DNA from: Chthoniobacter flavus
GTDB lineage: Bacteria > Verrucomicrobiota > Verrucomicrobiia > Chthoniobacterales > Chthoniobacteraceae
NCBI GenBank assembly: GCA_945861435.1
Contig: CAMAUX010000006.1
Location: 1 to 64,000 of the forward strand
DNA: 64,000 nucleotides
Reading direction: 5' to 3'
The translations under genes were made by a program, and so were the position numbers. Positions 49,286 through 59,300 of the stretch are shown here, piece after piece. The notes under the pieces were generated by a model. The model was not told the DNA's origin and did no database searches. It saw only the letters and a program-made list of their open reading frames with translations. How positions within the stretch are numbered: the first letter of the stretch is position 1; each line of letters starts with the position of its first letter.

Positions 49286-50143
49286 TTAATTCCGCAGCGG
49301 CTTCCTGTATGCCGACGGTGCTTTGCCAAAGCGCTTTTTGAAAACGCGGGTGAAGTAGAACGGACTGCCAAACCCGCACTCCTCGGCGATGCCCTGAATG
49401 GTGCGGGAGGTTTGTTCCAAGAGGCGGGCGGCTTGCTGGAGGCGGCGTTCATTGAGCCAGTTCATGGGGCGCTGACCGGTCTCGCGTTTGAAGATGCGGC
49501 CGAAGTAGATGGTGTTCATGCCAGCGGCTTTGGCCCACGCGTCGAGCATGATGACGTCCTTGAGTCGCTCGTTGGCCCAGCGTTGGGCATGCAGGATGCG
49601 GTCCACAATCTCGCGTCCGGCGACCGCCTGTCCGCCAGAACGAACGGGGGCGCGGACATGGGAGAGGATGTAGCCGAGCCATTGCAGCACGGCTCCGTGC
49701 TTGGTGAACTCGCTGCCGGGCTTGTTGGAACTCAGCGCGGCCATCACTTTTTCAAAGTGAGCGATGTATTCGTCGCGCGAGTGCCAGCGTTTACGTCGCG
49801 GCATCGTGCGCTGCAGCAGAATGTTGGGCTCGCTGCCTTGGGAGACGGCCTGTGAGGCGCTGAGGCTGATGGCGGGATGCTTCGGATCATGGCCAAACTC
49901 AAACTCATCGGCTCCACGGATGATGAGCAGGTCGCCGGCCTCCAATTCATGGTGTGTGCCGTTGAGTTCGCACCAGCAGGTGGAGGCTTTCACAAAGAAG
50001 AATGCGACCATGTGCGCGGTGAGCCGGGAGCGCTCGATGTGCCAGTCGGGATCCCCCGCGAATTGTCCGAACCAGTGAACCTGCAGACCATAGGCGCCCT
50101 CGTGGACGAGGGGCCATTCATGATGATGAGGGAGCCAGCGCAT
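49286..50143 (-). CDS. AraC-family transcriptional regulator with cupin sensor domain
   Basis: A 285-residue protein from the ATG at 50143; the longer frame antisense to the next gene is spurious. Residues 1-100 or so form a cupin-type ligand-binding domain (LEAGDLLIIRGADEFEF). The C-terminal 100 residues carry two helix-turn-helix motifs: MLDAWAKAAGMNTIYFGRIF and the canonical IQGIAEECGFGSPFYFTRVF, closed by GKAPSAYR. It is divergent from the Gfo/Idh gene at 50256 and probably controls it in response to a sugar or sugar derivative. Whether it also acts on the large upstream locus is unknown. Confidence 0.92.
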   Translation of the reverse strand: MRWLPHHHEWPLVHEGAYGLQVHWFGQFAGDPDWHIERSRLTAHMVAFFFVKASTCWCELNGTHHELEAGDLLIIRGADEFEFGHDPKHPAISLSASQAVSQGSEPNILLQRTMPRRKRWHSRDEYIAHFEKVMAALSSNKPGSEFTKHGAVLQWLGYILSHVRAPVRSGGQAVAGREIVDRILHAQRWANERLKDVIMLDAWAKAAGMNTIYFGRIFKRETGQRPMNWLNERRLQQAARLLEQTSRTIQGIAEECGFGSPFYFTRVFKKRFGKAPSAYRKPLRN

Positions 50144-50255
50144 GGTTGAAATAATACAGATTTTCGGGGGCCAATCTCCATGCTCTTGGCAAATGATCCA
50201 GTGCAGAGTAGGCGCGCAGGCAGTGTGACATCTCGCCTTTCCCAACCACACACGC
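50144..50255. promoter_or_regulatory. Divergent promoter region of the AraC and oxidoreductase genes
   Basis: A 112-bp gap between two divergent starts, long enough for overlapping promoters and AraC half-sites. No clear direct or inverted repeat of operator size was seen by eye. Confidence 0.45.
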
Positions 50256-51269
50256 ATGAAACTCGCATTCATCGGTCTCAAGGGACACGTCGGCACGGTG
50301 CTGGCGGGGGCTAAGCTGCTCGGCGATGTGGAAGTCGTGGCGGTGGCGGAGGACGATCCGGCGTTGATGGCTTCGTTGGTGAAGAAGGACCCGGTGTTGG
50401 GGAAGGCGCAGATTTCCGGAAACTGGCGGCATCTTGTGGAGCACACGACGATGGATGTGTGCTGCGTGGCGGGGGAAAGTGGGGGCCGTGTTGAGCCGCT
50501 GCTGGTGTTGATGGAGCGTGGGGTGCATATCGTTTCGGAGAAGCCGCTGGTGACGACGATGGCGGATCTGGAGCGAGTGCGGGCGGCGTTCGCGAAGTCG
50601 AAGTCCCAGCTCACGATGCTGCTGGAACTGCGGCATCAGCCGAAAAATGCGCGGGTCCGTGAGATCATCCAGCGCGGGGACATCGGCGAGGTGTGTCAGG
50701 TGACGACGCAGAAGTCCTACAAGTGGGGCGAGCGGGCGGAGTGGTTCAAAAGCAGGGCGCGACTGGGTGGAACGCTCCCCTACATCGGCATTCACTCGCT
50801 GGACACGATCCGCTGGGTCACGGGGCTCGATTTCATTCACCTCGCGGCGATTCACGGCCAGATCGGACGGCCCGAGATGGGCGAAACGGAATGCCATGCG
50901 TCGGTGCTCGGGGAGTTGTCGAATGGTGCATCGGTAACGGCGCGGATTGACTACTTGCGGCCTGCGAAAGCGGCGGGCCATGGCGATGACCGTTTGCGCG
51001 TGGCCGGCACGAAAGGCGTGGTCGAGGTGAATGAAGGCGACGAGGCGATCTCGCTCATCACGGGCGACAAGACGGAGCGAGTTGCCTTTGGCGAAACGGA
51101 GAATCTGTTTGTCGAGTTCGTGAAGTTCCTGCGTGGCGGCGCGGTGCCGCGCATCACGGCGGATGATTGTTTCCGCAGCACCGAGATCGTGCTGCGGGCG
51201 CGCGAGGCGGCTGATGAAACAAAGATGATTGCGCTGCCACCGATGCATCCGGTGCGCGGCTTGAAGTAA
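50256..51269 (+). CDS. Gfo/Idh/MocA-family oxidoreductase (cytoplasmic)
   Basis: A 337-residue protein without a signal peptide. The N-terminal Rossmann domain starts MKLAFIGLKGHVG, a variant dinucleotide loop. EKP (95-97) is the family's conserved catalytic-lysine motif, and HxxD (His180, Asp183) lies in the substrate-binding domain. Members oxidise or reduce sugars, inositols and sugar acids with NAD(P). Its gene is divergent from an AraC regulator, a common pairing for sugar-inducible catabolic genes, so it may process monosaccharides released by the exported enzymes. Confidence 0.9.
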   Translation: MKLAFIGLKGHVGTVLAGAKLLGDVEVVAVAEDDPALMASLVKKDPVLGKAQISGNWRHLVEHTTMDVCCVAGESGGRVEPLLVLMERGVHIVSEKPLVTTMADLERVRAAFAKSKSQLTMLLELRHQPKNARVREIIQRGDIGEVCQVTTQKSYKWGERAEWFKSRARLGGTLPYIGIHSLDTIRWVTGLDFIHLAAIHGQIGRPEMGETECHASVLGELSNGASVTARIDYLRPAKAAGHGDDRLRVAGTKGVVEVNEGDEAISLITGDKTERVAFGETENLFVEFVKFLRGGAVPRITADDCFRSTEIVLRAREAADETKMIALPPMHPVRGLK

Positions 51270-51295
51270 TGCGCCCCCTCCCCCCATTCGATTCC

Positions 51296-51478
51296 ATGAA
51301 ACAACTATGATCCCGGACATTTCTTCTCCTTGTCGCCGCAGTTCTCTCGGAGATGCTCGGCGCAGCGCGAAAGAATCAACCTGAGATGACTGAGGGCGAG
51401 CGTCCCTTCGGCTTGGACAGTCACAGCCTGCTTCCACAACTCGGCAGAGGCCCCCGGCTCAGTCTCGACACCCTTTGA
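51296..51478 (+). pseudogene. Small decayed secreted-protein gene with in-frame TGA
   Basis: ATG AAA CAA CTA TGA opens a frame that, if the TGA at 51308-51310 is read through, continues as a signal-peptide-like segment (RTFLLLVAAVLSEMLGAA) and ends with TGA at 51476. TGG to TGA is a likely mutation. No family is recognised. It resembles the other signal-peptide stubs of the window. Confidence 0.35.
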
Positions 51479-51498
51479 GATCTCTCCTCACTCACTCT

Positions 51499-52815
51499 AT
51501 GAAAACCTCCCGAGTCTCCGCGCTCCTCGCTCTTTGCCTTCTCGCCGCGCACGCCAGTGCTGCGGATGTCGGGGCCCTTGCGACTGAGGATCTACCTTCA
51601 CTCGTCACGCTATACCAGGAGCTGCACGCTCATCCTGAACTCTCGCTGCAAGAGGAGCGGACTGCGGCACGCATCGCGAAGGAACTGCGCAGTGCCGGGC
51701 TCGAGGTCACGGAGAAGGTCGGCGGACATGGTCTGGTCGGTATTCTGAAAAATGGTGCTGGCCCCGTCATCCTTGTGCGCACGGATCTTGATGCCTTGCC
51801 TGTCAAAGAACAGACCGGAGCCGCCTATGCGAGCACCCGGCTCGTGAAGGATGACCAGGGGCTCGATGTGCCGGTGATGCACGCCTGCGGGCACGACATT
51901 CACATGGCCTGCTTCGTCGGCACGGCGCGCGCGATGGGGCGGCTGCGTGAGCAATGGAGCGGCACGCTCGTGATGATCGGCCAACCGGCGGAGGAGCGCG
52001 TCATCGGTGCGCGACTGATGCTGCGTGCGGGCTTGTATGATCGTTTCCCCAAGCCGGAGAAAGCCGTGGCGCTGCACTGCCAGCCCGACCTCGCGCACGG
52101 GCGCATCGGACTGCGTGAAGGCCACGCGGCGGCGAACGTGGACACGCTGGAAATTGTCGTGCGCGGCGTCGGCGCACACGGCGCGCAGCCGCACACGGGG
52201 AAGGACCCCATCCTGCTCGCCGCTCAGATCGTCGTCGCTTTGCAAAGCATCGTCAGCCGCGAGGTGAAGCCGGGGGATCCCGCCGTGGTCACCGTGGGCA
52301 GCTTTCATGGAGGCACGAAGGCGAACATCATCCCGGATGAAGTGCGCATGCAGCTCACGCTGCGCTCTTACAAGAAGGAGACGCGCGAGCAACTCATCGC
52401 GGCCATCAAACGCATCACCCGCAGCCTCGCCGAAGCCGCCGGGATGCCTGCGGAGAGGATGCCGGAGGTCGTCGTCACCGAGGAAAGCACTGCATCGCTC
52501 TACAACACGCCCGAACTCGTCAGCGAAGTGCGCCGCAGCCTGGAGTCCGTCGTCCGCGCTGAGAATCTTGTCACCGTGGACCCCACGATGGGCGGCGAGG
52601 ACTTTGCCGAGTTTGGCATCACCAAAGAGAAAGTCCCGCTGTGCATGTTCCGGCTCGGCACACAGTCGCCTGAGGACATCGCCAAGGCCCAAGCCGAAGG
52701 CAAGCCGCGCCCCTCGCTGCATTCCCCCTTCTTCAAACCCGTGCCCGAACCCACCATCCGCACCGGCGTGCAAGCGATGACCACCGTGCTGCTCGACCTC
52801 CTGCGGAAACAGTAA
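51499..52815 (+). CDS. Exported M20-family amidohydrolase
   Basis: A 438-residue protein; ATG 51499 opens a signal peptide (1-22), while an upstream TTG in frame is less likely. It follows the M20D pattern of hippurate and N-acyl-amino-acid hydrolases: LHAHPELS (43-50), HACGHDIHMA with Cys130, His132 and Asp133 as metal ligands, GQPAEE (161-166), the dimerisation-domain motif GAHGAQPH, and a late metal motif GGEDFAEF. It should cleave N-acyl groups from amino acids or amino sugars outside the cytoplasm. With PIG-L and ceramidase-like proteins in the window, a role in N-deacylating glycan components is possible but unproven. Confidence 0.9.
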   Translation: MKTSRVSALLALCLLAAHASAADVGALATEDLPSLVTLYQELHAHPELSLQEERTAARIAKELRSAGLEVTEKVGGHGLVGILKNGAGPVILVRTDLDALPVKEQTGAAYASTRLVKDDQGLDVPVMHACGHDIHMACFVGTARAMGRLREQWSGTLVMIGQPAEERVIGARLMLRAGLYDRFPKPEKAVALHCQPDLAHGRIGLREGHAAANVDTLEIVVRGVGAHGAQPHTGKDPILLAAQIVVALQSIVSREVKPGDPAVVTVGSFHGGTKANIIPDEVRMQLTLRSYKKETREQLIAAIKRITRSLAEAAGMPAERMPEVVVTEESTASLYNTPELVSEVRRSLESVVRAENLVTVDPTMGGEDFAEFGITKEKVPLCMFRLGTQSPEDIAKAQAEGKPRPSLHSPFFKPVPEPTIRTGVQAMTTVLLDLLRKQ

Positions 52816-52935
52816 CCATCCGCACGGCCTCTGCTGACAAGGTTTTGGCCTGAGAGTAAATTGCTTTGCCTTTCTGGTTACCCAAAGCCCGCGCAAAAGC
52901 GCGTCCAGCGGATGTATTCATTCATCGCACCAATC

Positions 52936-55900
52936 ATGAAACTCACCCTGCTCCTCATCCTCCTTTCAACCACGCTGCACGCCACGGAGGTTTTCGTGAA
53001 CAAGCGGGGCGTCGACTCGAATGCAGGCACGAGCCGTGAGGCGGCGTTCCTCACGATTCAAAAAGGCGTGGATGCTTTGCAGCCGGGAGACACGCTGACA
53101 ATCGGACGCGGCGAGTATGTGGAGGCGGTCACGAGGAAGGGGCTCGGCGGTGCGGAAAAACAGACCGTGATCCGCGCGGAGATTCCAGGCACGGTACTGC
53201 TGCGCGGGGATGTGGATGCGCCAGTGTTTAAAGTAGCTTCGGCTTTAGCCGAAAAGGACGGAGCTTCGGCTAAAGCCAAAGCTACTTTGCGCCAGACGTT
53301 CGTGGCGGATTTCAAGGGCGATGTGCAAGCCGTGTATGAAGTCGATACCTGGTCGCGGATGGGCGAGCGCGCGACCTTGTCCGAGGTTGAGTTTCAGCCG
53401 GGCAGCTACTTTTATGACGCCGCGGCGGGGCGGCTTTATGTTTCCAGCACGGACTTGCGGCCTGCGGTGCATCATCGTTACAGCGTGCCGGTAATTGGTC
53501 GTCACGGTCTGGAACTGGAGAAGCCGGTGCGTGTCGTGCTGGAGGGCATCGCGGTGCGCGGGTGCGAGAGCAGCAGGATGGCTGACTCGCGGACCTTGTT
53601 TGGAAATTGGGGCATCATTTTCCTCGGTGCCCGCGACTGCATCATCCGCGACTGCACCGCCTTCCTGAATGGCGGGGGCATCTGCATCGCCAGTGAGGGC
53701 GAAGGGGGCAATCTGGTCGAGGGCTGCACGGGCTATGGAAACAGTTCGCCGCACAACAGCTCGGAGTGTGCGGGCGTGCTGCTCTATAAGAGCAAAAATG
53801 ACGTGGCGCGAAACTGCGTGGGCTATCGCTCCATCGGTGTCGGCGTGCGGATCTATGGGCTAGCGGCAGAACATGGCTTGCTCGATCGCTGCCTGGGTTG
53901 GGGCAATGAAGGGCCGGATGTCGGCATCAAATCAGGGAGGGCGGAGACTTGCGCGGCGAAGGACTCCGTGGGGCTCGGATACTTTCCGGTCCTCAATGTC
54001 TCGAACTCCATTCTCGGCGGACAAAACATCTACGTGCCGGACGAAGAGATAACCAAAGACAACATCCATCTCCAGACCGAGCGCCTGAATCAAGACCAGG
54101 AGTTTGCGGACCCGGTGAACTTCGATTTCAGACTGCAATCCACCTCAACGATGCGCGGTGCGGCACCGGATGGAAAGGATCGCGGGCCGTTCCCCTACCA
54201 GGCCAATGTGTTCTTCGTGAAGCCGACCGGCGATGACGCAGCCGATGGCCTTTCGGTGACGGCGGCTTGGAAAACTCTGGCCCGCGCCGTGAAGAGCGTG
54301 CGTCACGGTGACACGGTGTATTTTGAAGAAGGCGTCTATCAGGGCGGAGCGACGATCCGTGCGGGAGAGGCGGGCGCGGAGAAGGTATCGTGGCGTGCCC
54401 GGGGTCCGGGCAGGGTCGTCATTGCCGATGGGCTTCACATTGAGAACAGCGCCGGGATCGAGTTCGAGCGGCTGCACTTCTCAGGAGCCGTCACCGCGAG
54501 CGGGAGTGATGGCGTGCGTTTTCACAACTGCCGCTTCACCAGCAAGAACGCGGCTCTTTCTGCCATAAAGGTCGCAGCGCTCAAGGTCACGCACTGCGAG
54601 TTCACCGGTTTTGCCCGTGCCGCGCTGCTTCTGGACGAATGCGAACAGGCACATCTCAGCAGCAATCTCTATGACAACCGAAACTCACCCGCGGTCGAGA
54701 TTCGGGGTCGCACGCCTGCGGTGCGATACAGCGACTACCACAGCTACACCGATGCGGCGCAGGCCTGGAAAGTCAGTGACGACGTGATGTCCCTGGCTCA
54801 GGTCCAGCAGACCCAGGACATCTACTCGCGTGCGATTCAGCCGACCTTTGCGGGCGAGGAAAGCACGGCTCACTTGAGCAATCCCGCGTCTTTTATGGGG
54901 TTCGGCGCACTCGGGCAGAGCATCGGGTTTCATCAGGACCGCATGTCGAACACGCTGGAGATGACCGCGCCGGTGCTTCACTCCGTGGGCACCACCACGG
55001 CCAATATCGAATGGCTCGTCACGCACGGAGCCGTCTGCGAGGTGGCCTGGGGCGACACGCCGGATTGCGCCAATCGCGTGAAGTTCCACGTCGGCGTCAC
55101 CACCGACAATCACCGGAGCTTCAGCCTCACGGGCTTGCAGCCTGGGAAGACCTACCATTTCAGCATCGTCTCTCTCTCCGCGGCGAATCCGTTTGATGGA
55201 AAAGGTAAGCCCGAGGTCATCGACCCGAAATTCGGCGCGATTTCCTTCACCACCCAAACCGAGCAACCCGCGCCGAAAACCTATTATGTGGCGACCGACG
55301 GTGACGACGCAAACTCCGGCCTAAAGCGCGGCAAAGCGTGGCGCACCGTCGGCCATGCAGCCTCAAGCATCCGCGCGGGAGACACGGTCTTAATAGGTGG
55401 CGGCACCTACATCGAAAAAGTGCGCGTGCGCGTATCGGGCGACAAGGGGCTGCCCATCAAGTTCAAATCCATGCCGGGAGAGAAAGTCATGTTCGACGGC
55501 AATGAAAGACGCCTCGATGCCGCCTGGGTCATCAACGGCAAAACGAACATCGAACTGGATGGCCTTTACTTCCGGCAACTTGGACTGCAAGGCGGCGGCA
55601 ACAGCGGGTCGCGCGTGGTGAATGTGAGCCACAGCACCGATGTCAGCATCCGCCGCTGCCTTTGGGATGGATACGGCAAGGGTTACGCGCCGGGCTTTGT
55701 CTGTGCGTGGAACAGCGGGAATCTCCGCATTTCAAACTGCGTCATCGCCCGTGGATTCGACGGCCTGGAGGTGACGACCTGCCCGGGCTTTGTCCTCGAG
55801 AACAATGTCTTCGTCTGCAACCTCATCCAGACGACCAAACTCGCCACCGCAGCCACGGTGAGAAACAACATCTTCGCCGACAGCATCCCCACCAAAGTCA

Positions 55901-56271
55901 AAGTGCCGCTGCAACAATACGGCACCCAGCACGGCATCGAGGATCACAACAACTGCTACTTCCTCCGCGCCCCCGACGACGAACGTCAGCTCATCTGGGT
56001 GCTCAACTTCACCGAAGGCGGCAAGAACCTCGGCCACACCCGCATGAGTCTGGCGGACTACGACCGCCGCGTCCGCCCCACGGGATCGATCATCGCCGAT
56101 CCGCAGTTCCCCGCGATCCAGAAGCTCGATCCCGCCAAGCTCGCCAAGTTTCCCATCGACTCACTCGCCAGCCCCTTCGACTTCCAAGACCTCTTCGCCA
56201 CGAATCCCGAAGTCATCAAACGCGGCATCGGCCTGCAGCCGGAAGCGTTTGCGGACATGCTCAGAAAGTAG
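52936..56271 (+). CDS. Large secreted beta-helix protein with three DUF1565-type modules and FnIII
   Basis: A 1111-residue protein from the ATG at 52936 with signal peptide MKLTLLLILLSTTLHA. Three modules start with the DUF1565-like pattern (residues about 19-60, 426-470 and 782-825), each with a GDT...GTY/GVY segment. Each is followed by right-handed parallel beta-helix repeats. An FnIII-like domain (about 676-776) lies between modules two and three. The family includes polysaccharide lyases and epimerases; catalytic residues cannot be assigned. Compared with the tandem paralogue at 56344 it carries an extra segment (residues 100-118) encoded by a palindromic insertion. Probably an extracellular polysaccharide-active or binding protein. 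Confidence 0.85.
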   Translation: MKLTLLLILLSTTLHATEVFVNKRGVDSNAGTSREAAFLTIQKGVDALQPGDTLTIGRGEYVEAVTRKGLGGAEKQTVIRAEIPGTVLLRGDVDAPVFKVASALAEKDGASAKAKATLRQTFVADFKGDVQAVYEVDTWSRMGERATLSEVEFQPGSYFYDAAAGRLYVSSTDLRPAVHHRYSVPVIGRHGLELEKPVRVVLEGIAVRGCESSRMADSRTLFGNWGIIFLGARDCIIRDCTAFLNGGGICIASEGEGGNLVEGCTGYGNSSPHNSSECAGVLLYKSKNDVARNCVGYRSIGVGVRIYGLAAEHGLLDRCLGWGNEGPDVGIKSGRAETCAAKDSVGLGYFPVLNVSNSILGGQNIYVPDEEITKDNIHLQTERLNQDQEFADPVNFDFRLQSTSTMRGAAPDGKDRGPFPYQANVFFVKPTGDDAADGLSVTAAWKTLARAVKSVRHGDTVYFEEGVYQGGATIRAGEAGAEKVSWRARGPGRVVIADGLHIENSAGIEFERLHFSGAVTASGSDGVRFHNCRFTSKNAALSAIKVAALKVTHCEFTGFARAALLLDECEQAHLSSNLYDNRNSPAVEIRGRTPAVRYSDYHSYTDAAQAWKVSDDVMSLAQVQQTQDIYSRAIQPTFAGEESTAHLSNPASFMGFGALGQSIGFHQDRMSNTLEMTAPVLHSVGTTTANIEWLVTHGAVCEVAWGDTPDCANRVKFHVGVTTDNHRSFSLTGLQPGKTYHFSIVSLSAANPFDGKGKPEVIDPKFGAISFTTQTEQPAPKTYYVATDGDDANSGLKRGKAWRTVGHAASSIRAGDTVLIGGGTYIEKVRVRVSGDKGLPIKFKSMPGEKVMFDGNERRLDAAWVINGKTNIELDGLYFRQLGLQGGGNSGSRVVNVSHSTDVSIRRCLWDGYGKGYAPGFVCAWNSGNLRISNCVIARGFDGLEVTTCPGFVLENNVFVCNLIQTTKLATAATVRNNIFADSIPTKVKVPLQQYGTQHGIEDHNNCYFLRAPDDERQLIWVLNFTEGGKNLGHTRMSLADYDRRVRPTGSIIADPQFPAIQKLDPAKLAKFPIDSLASPFDFQDLFATNPEVIKRGIGLQPEAFADMLRK
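53230..53288. repeat. Palindromic element inserted in frame in the beta-helix gene
   Basis: A 59-bp near-perfect inverted repeat: the left arm, AAAGTAGCTTCGGCTTTAGC plus CGAA, is repeated in reverse complement with a single mismatch around a short centre (AAGGACGGAGC). It encodes VASALAEKDGASAKAKAT in frame. The paralogue has only about five residues (PMPGT) at this place. Confidence 0.85.
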
Positions 56272-56343
56272 AACGCGCACCCCACGACAAACATGACCGC
56301 GACCAAGCGCCGCACTCTTCTCATAACATCTTCCACGAACTTC

Positions 56344-59300
56344 ATGAAACTCACCCTGCTCCTCATCCTCCTCTCAACCACTTCGCACGCCACGGAGTTC
56401 TTCGTGAACAAAGAGGGCGTCGACTCGAATGCGGGCACGAGTCGCGCGGCGGCGTTCCTCACGATTCAGAAGGGCGTGGATGCTTTGCAGCCGGGAGATA
56501 CGCTCTCCATCGGGCGCGGTGAGTATGCGGAAGCCGTCGCGAGGAAGGGGCTCGGCAGCGAGGAGAAGGAGACGATCATCCGTGCGGAGATGCGGGGAAC
56601 CGTGCTGCTGCGCGGGGATGCGGATGCGCCGGTGTTCAAGCCAATGCCGGGAACGCGGCAGACGTTCGTGGCGGATTTCAAAGGCGATGTGCAGGCCGTG
56701 TATGAAGTGGACACGCTCAAGCGACTCGCTGCCCAGGCCATGCTCGCCGAGGTGGAGTTCCAACCGGGCAGCTCTTTCTATGATGCGGCGGAGTCGAAGC
56801 TCTATGTCTCCAGCACGGATCTACGGCCCGCGGATCAGCATCGTTACAGCATTCCCGTGGCGGGAGCGCATGGGTTGATGCTGGAACAGCCCAAACGCGT
56901 GGTGCTGGATGGCATCGCGGCGCGGGGTTTTGAAAAGGTGGTCATGCAGACCTGGCACACGGAGTCGTGCACGTGGGGCATCGTTTTCAAGGAGGCGAAG
57001 AATTGCGTGATCCGCCACTGCACAGCCTTCCTCAATGGCGGCGGTATCCTCACGCGCAGCGAATACGAAGGCGGCAACTTGATCGAGGACTGCGTTGCCT
57101 ATGGAAATATCTCTCCGCACGGTTTTGAAAGTGGCGGCGTGGTCGCGGTCGCTGTCCGAAACGACACGCTGCGTCGCTGTGTCGCGTACAAGAGCGGTGT
57201 GGGTGTGCGCCTTTATGGCGGTGAAGGCCACGGTCGCATCGAGCAATCGCTGGGCTGGGGGAACGTGCTCGATCTCGGCGCCAAGGGGGGGAAGATGGGT
57301 GAGATCTCCGAGATCCGCGAGTGTGTGGCGCTGAGCTCCCTGCCTGCGAAGGGACCCATGGAGCATTCGATCATTGGCTATAAGAACGTCTATCTGGAGG
57401 GTGTGCCTGCGGGAACGGACACCTCGATCCGACTGACCTTCGAACGCGTGAATCGGGACACGGAGTTCGCCGATCCGCTCAACTTCGATTTCCGCCTGCA
57501 ATCGACTTCCACGATGCGCGCGAGTGCGCCCGACAAGAGTGATCGCGGACCATTTCCCTATCAGCCGAATGTCTTCTACGTGAAGCCCGACGGTGACGAT
57601 GCCGCTGATGGCCTCTCGGTGAAGGCCGCGTGGAAAACCCTCGCACGGGCCTCCAAGAATCTGCGCGCTGGCGACACCGTTTACTTTGAGCAGGGCGTGT
57701 ATGAGGGCGATGTCGCCATCAAGGGCGGCAAGGCGGGCGTCGCGCCAATCTGCTGGCGAGCTCGTGGCACGGCGCGAGTCTTGATGCCGGGCGCGATCAG
57801 GGTGGAGGGCAGTCACGGCATCGAGTTTGAGCGGTTGAACTTCGCCAGCACCGTCAGCGTCACCGCGAGTGAGAGGGTGCGCTTCAACAACTGCCGGTTC
57901 TTCGCGGCGGACAAGGCGCTGTACGCGAGCCGGTGCGCCGGATTGACGATCACTCACAGCGAGTTCATGCGCTTCACCCATGCCGGCGTGCTGCTCGATG
58001 GCTGCGCGGGCGTGGAACTCAGCAGCAACGTCTATGACAACCGGCAAGCCCCGGCGGTCGCCTTTCGCTCTTCCGCAGAAGCGGCGGCGGCGCTCCGATA
58101 CAGCGACTACAACAGCTACGCCGACGCCCGCAAGGGGTGGATGGCAGACGGCAAGGCGATCGCACTGGCGGATGCGCGGAGGACATCGCAGGACATCTAT
58201 GCTCGCGAGTTGCAGCCCGTCTTTGCGATGCGCGATGGCATTCCTGAGGTGACGGATCGCATCGCACTCGCCGTTGGTGGAGCCCTTGGCAAGAGCCTCG
58301 GTATTCACCAGGATCTCCTGTCGAACGCGCTGAGCATGACGGCACCAACGGTGCACTCCGTCACCGCCACCACGGCAAACATCGAATGGCAGATGTCGCG
58401 CGGGTCCGTGTCCGGCATCGCGTGGGGCGAGACGCCCGCCTGTGAGACCCACGGCAGTTACAAGGTCACCAACAATGACGACACCTTTCGCAGCTTCAGC
58501 CTCACTGGCTTGAAACCCGGCACGACTTATTACTTCAAGCTCACCTCAGCCAAGCTCATCTACCCGCTGGATGATCAAGGCCCGGGCGAAGTGGTGGACC
58601 CGAAGTATGAAGCCATCTCGTTCACGACGAAGGCCGCCGACCCAGCACCGCGCACGCTTTATGTCGCGACTGATGGCAGCGACGCGGCCTCGGGCCTGGA
58701 GCGCGGGCGTGCCTGGCGTTCCATCGCCCATGCGGCATCGCAGGCCCTGCCGGGAGACACCGTGTGGGTCGCGGGCGGCACTTACATTGAGAAAGTCCGT
58801 GTGCGCGCCACGGGCACTGAAGGACGCCCGATCCAGTTCAAGAGCATCCCGGGTGAGAAAGTCATCCTCGATGGCAGCGGCCGGCGTATCGAGACCGCGT
58901 TCGTCATCAACGGCAAGAGCCACATCGCGGTGGATGGTTTCTATTTCCGGGACTTCCGCATGGACGGCCAGGGCAACGTCTCGCAACGGGTGATTAATGT
59001 GAATCAAAGCAGCCACATCACGCTGCGCCGTCTGCTCTGGGATGGACGCGGCCCGGGCTACTCTGGCGGCCTGCTCATGGGCGCGGACAGCAGCGACGTG
59101 CTCGTCTCGAACTGCGTGATGATACGAGGTTCTGACGGCTTGGAGGTGACCAGTTGCCCCGGCTTCCGCGTGGAGCACTGCGTCTTCATCAGCCACATGA
59201 TCGAGGCTGTGAAACTCGGGACGCCCGCGACTCTGAGCAGCAACATCATCTGCGACAGCAGCGCCTTCAAAGCGAAGAACAACATCCACTTCATGTCCTT

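Noticed and set aside
51308-51310. Selenocysteine at the in-frame TGA
   Set aside because: No family with selenocysteine fits, there is no visible SECIS-type hairpin, and the frame is short and uncharacterised; a nonsense mutation is simpler.
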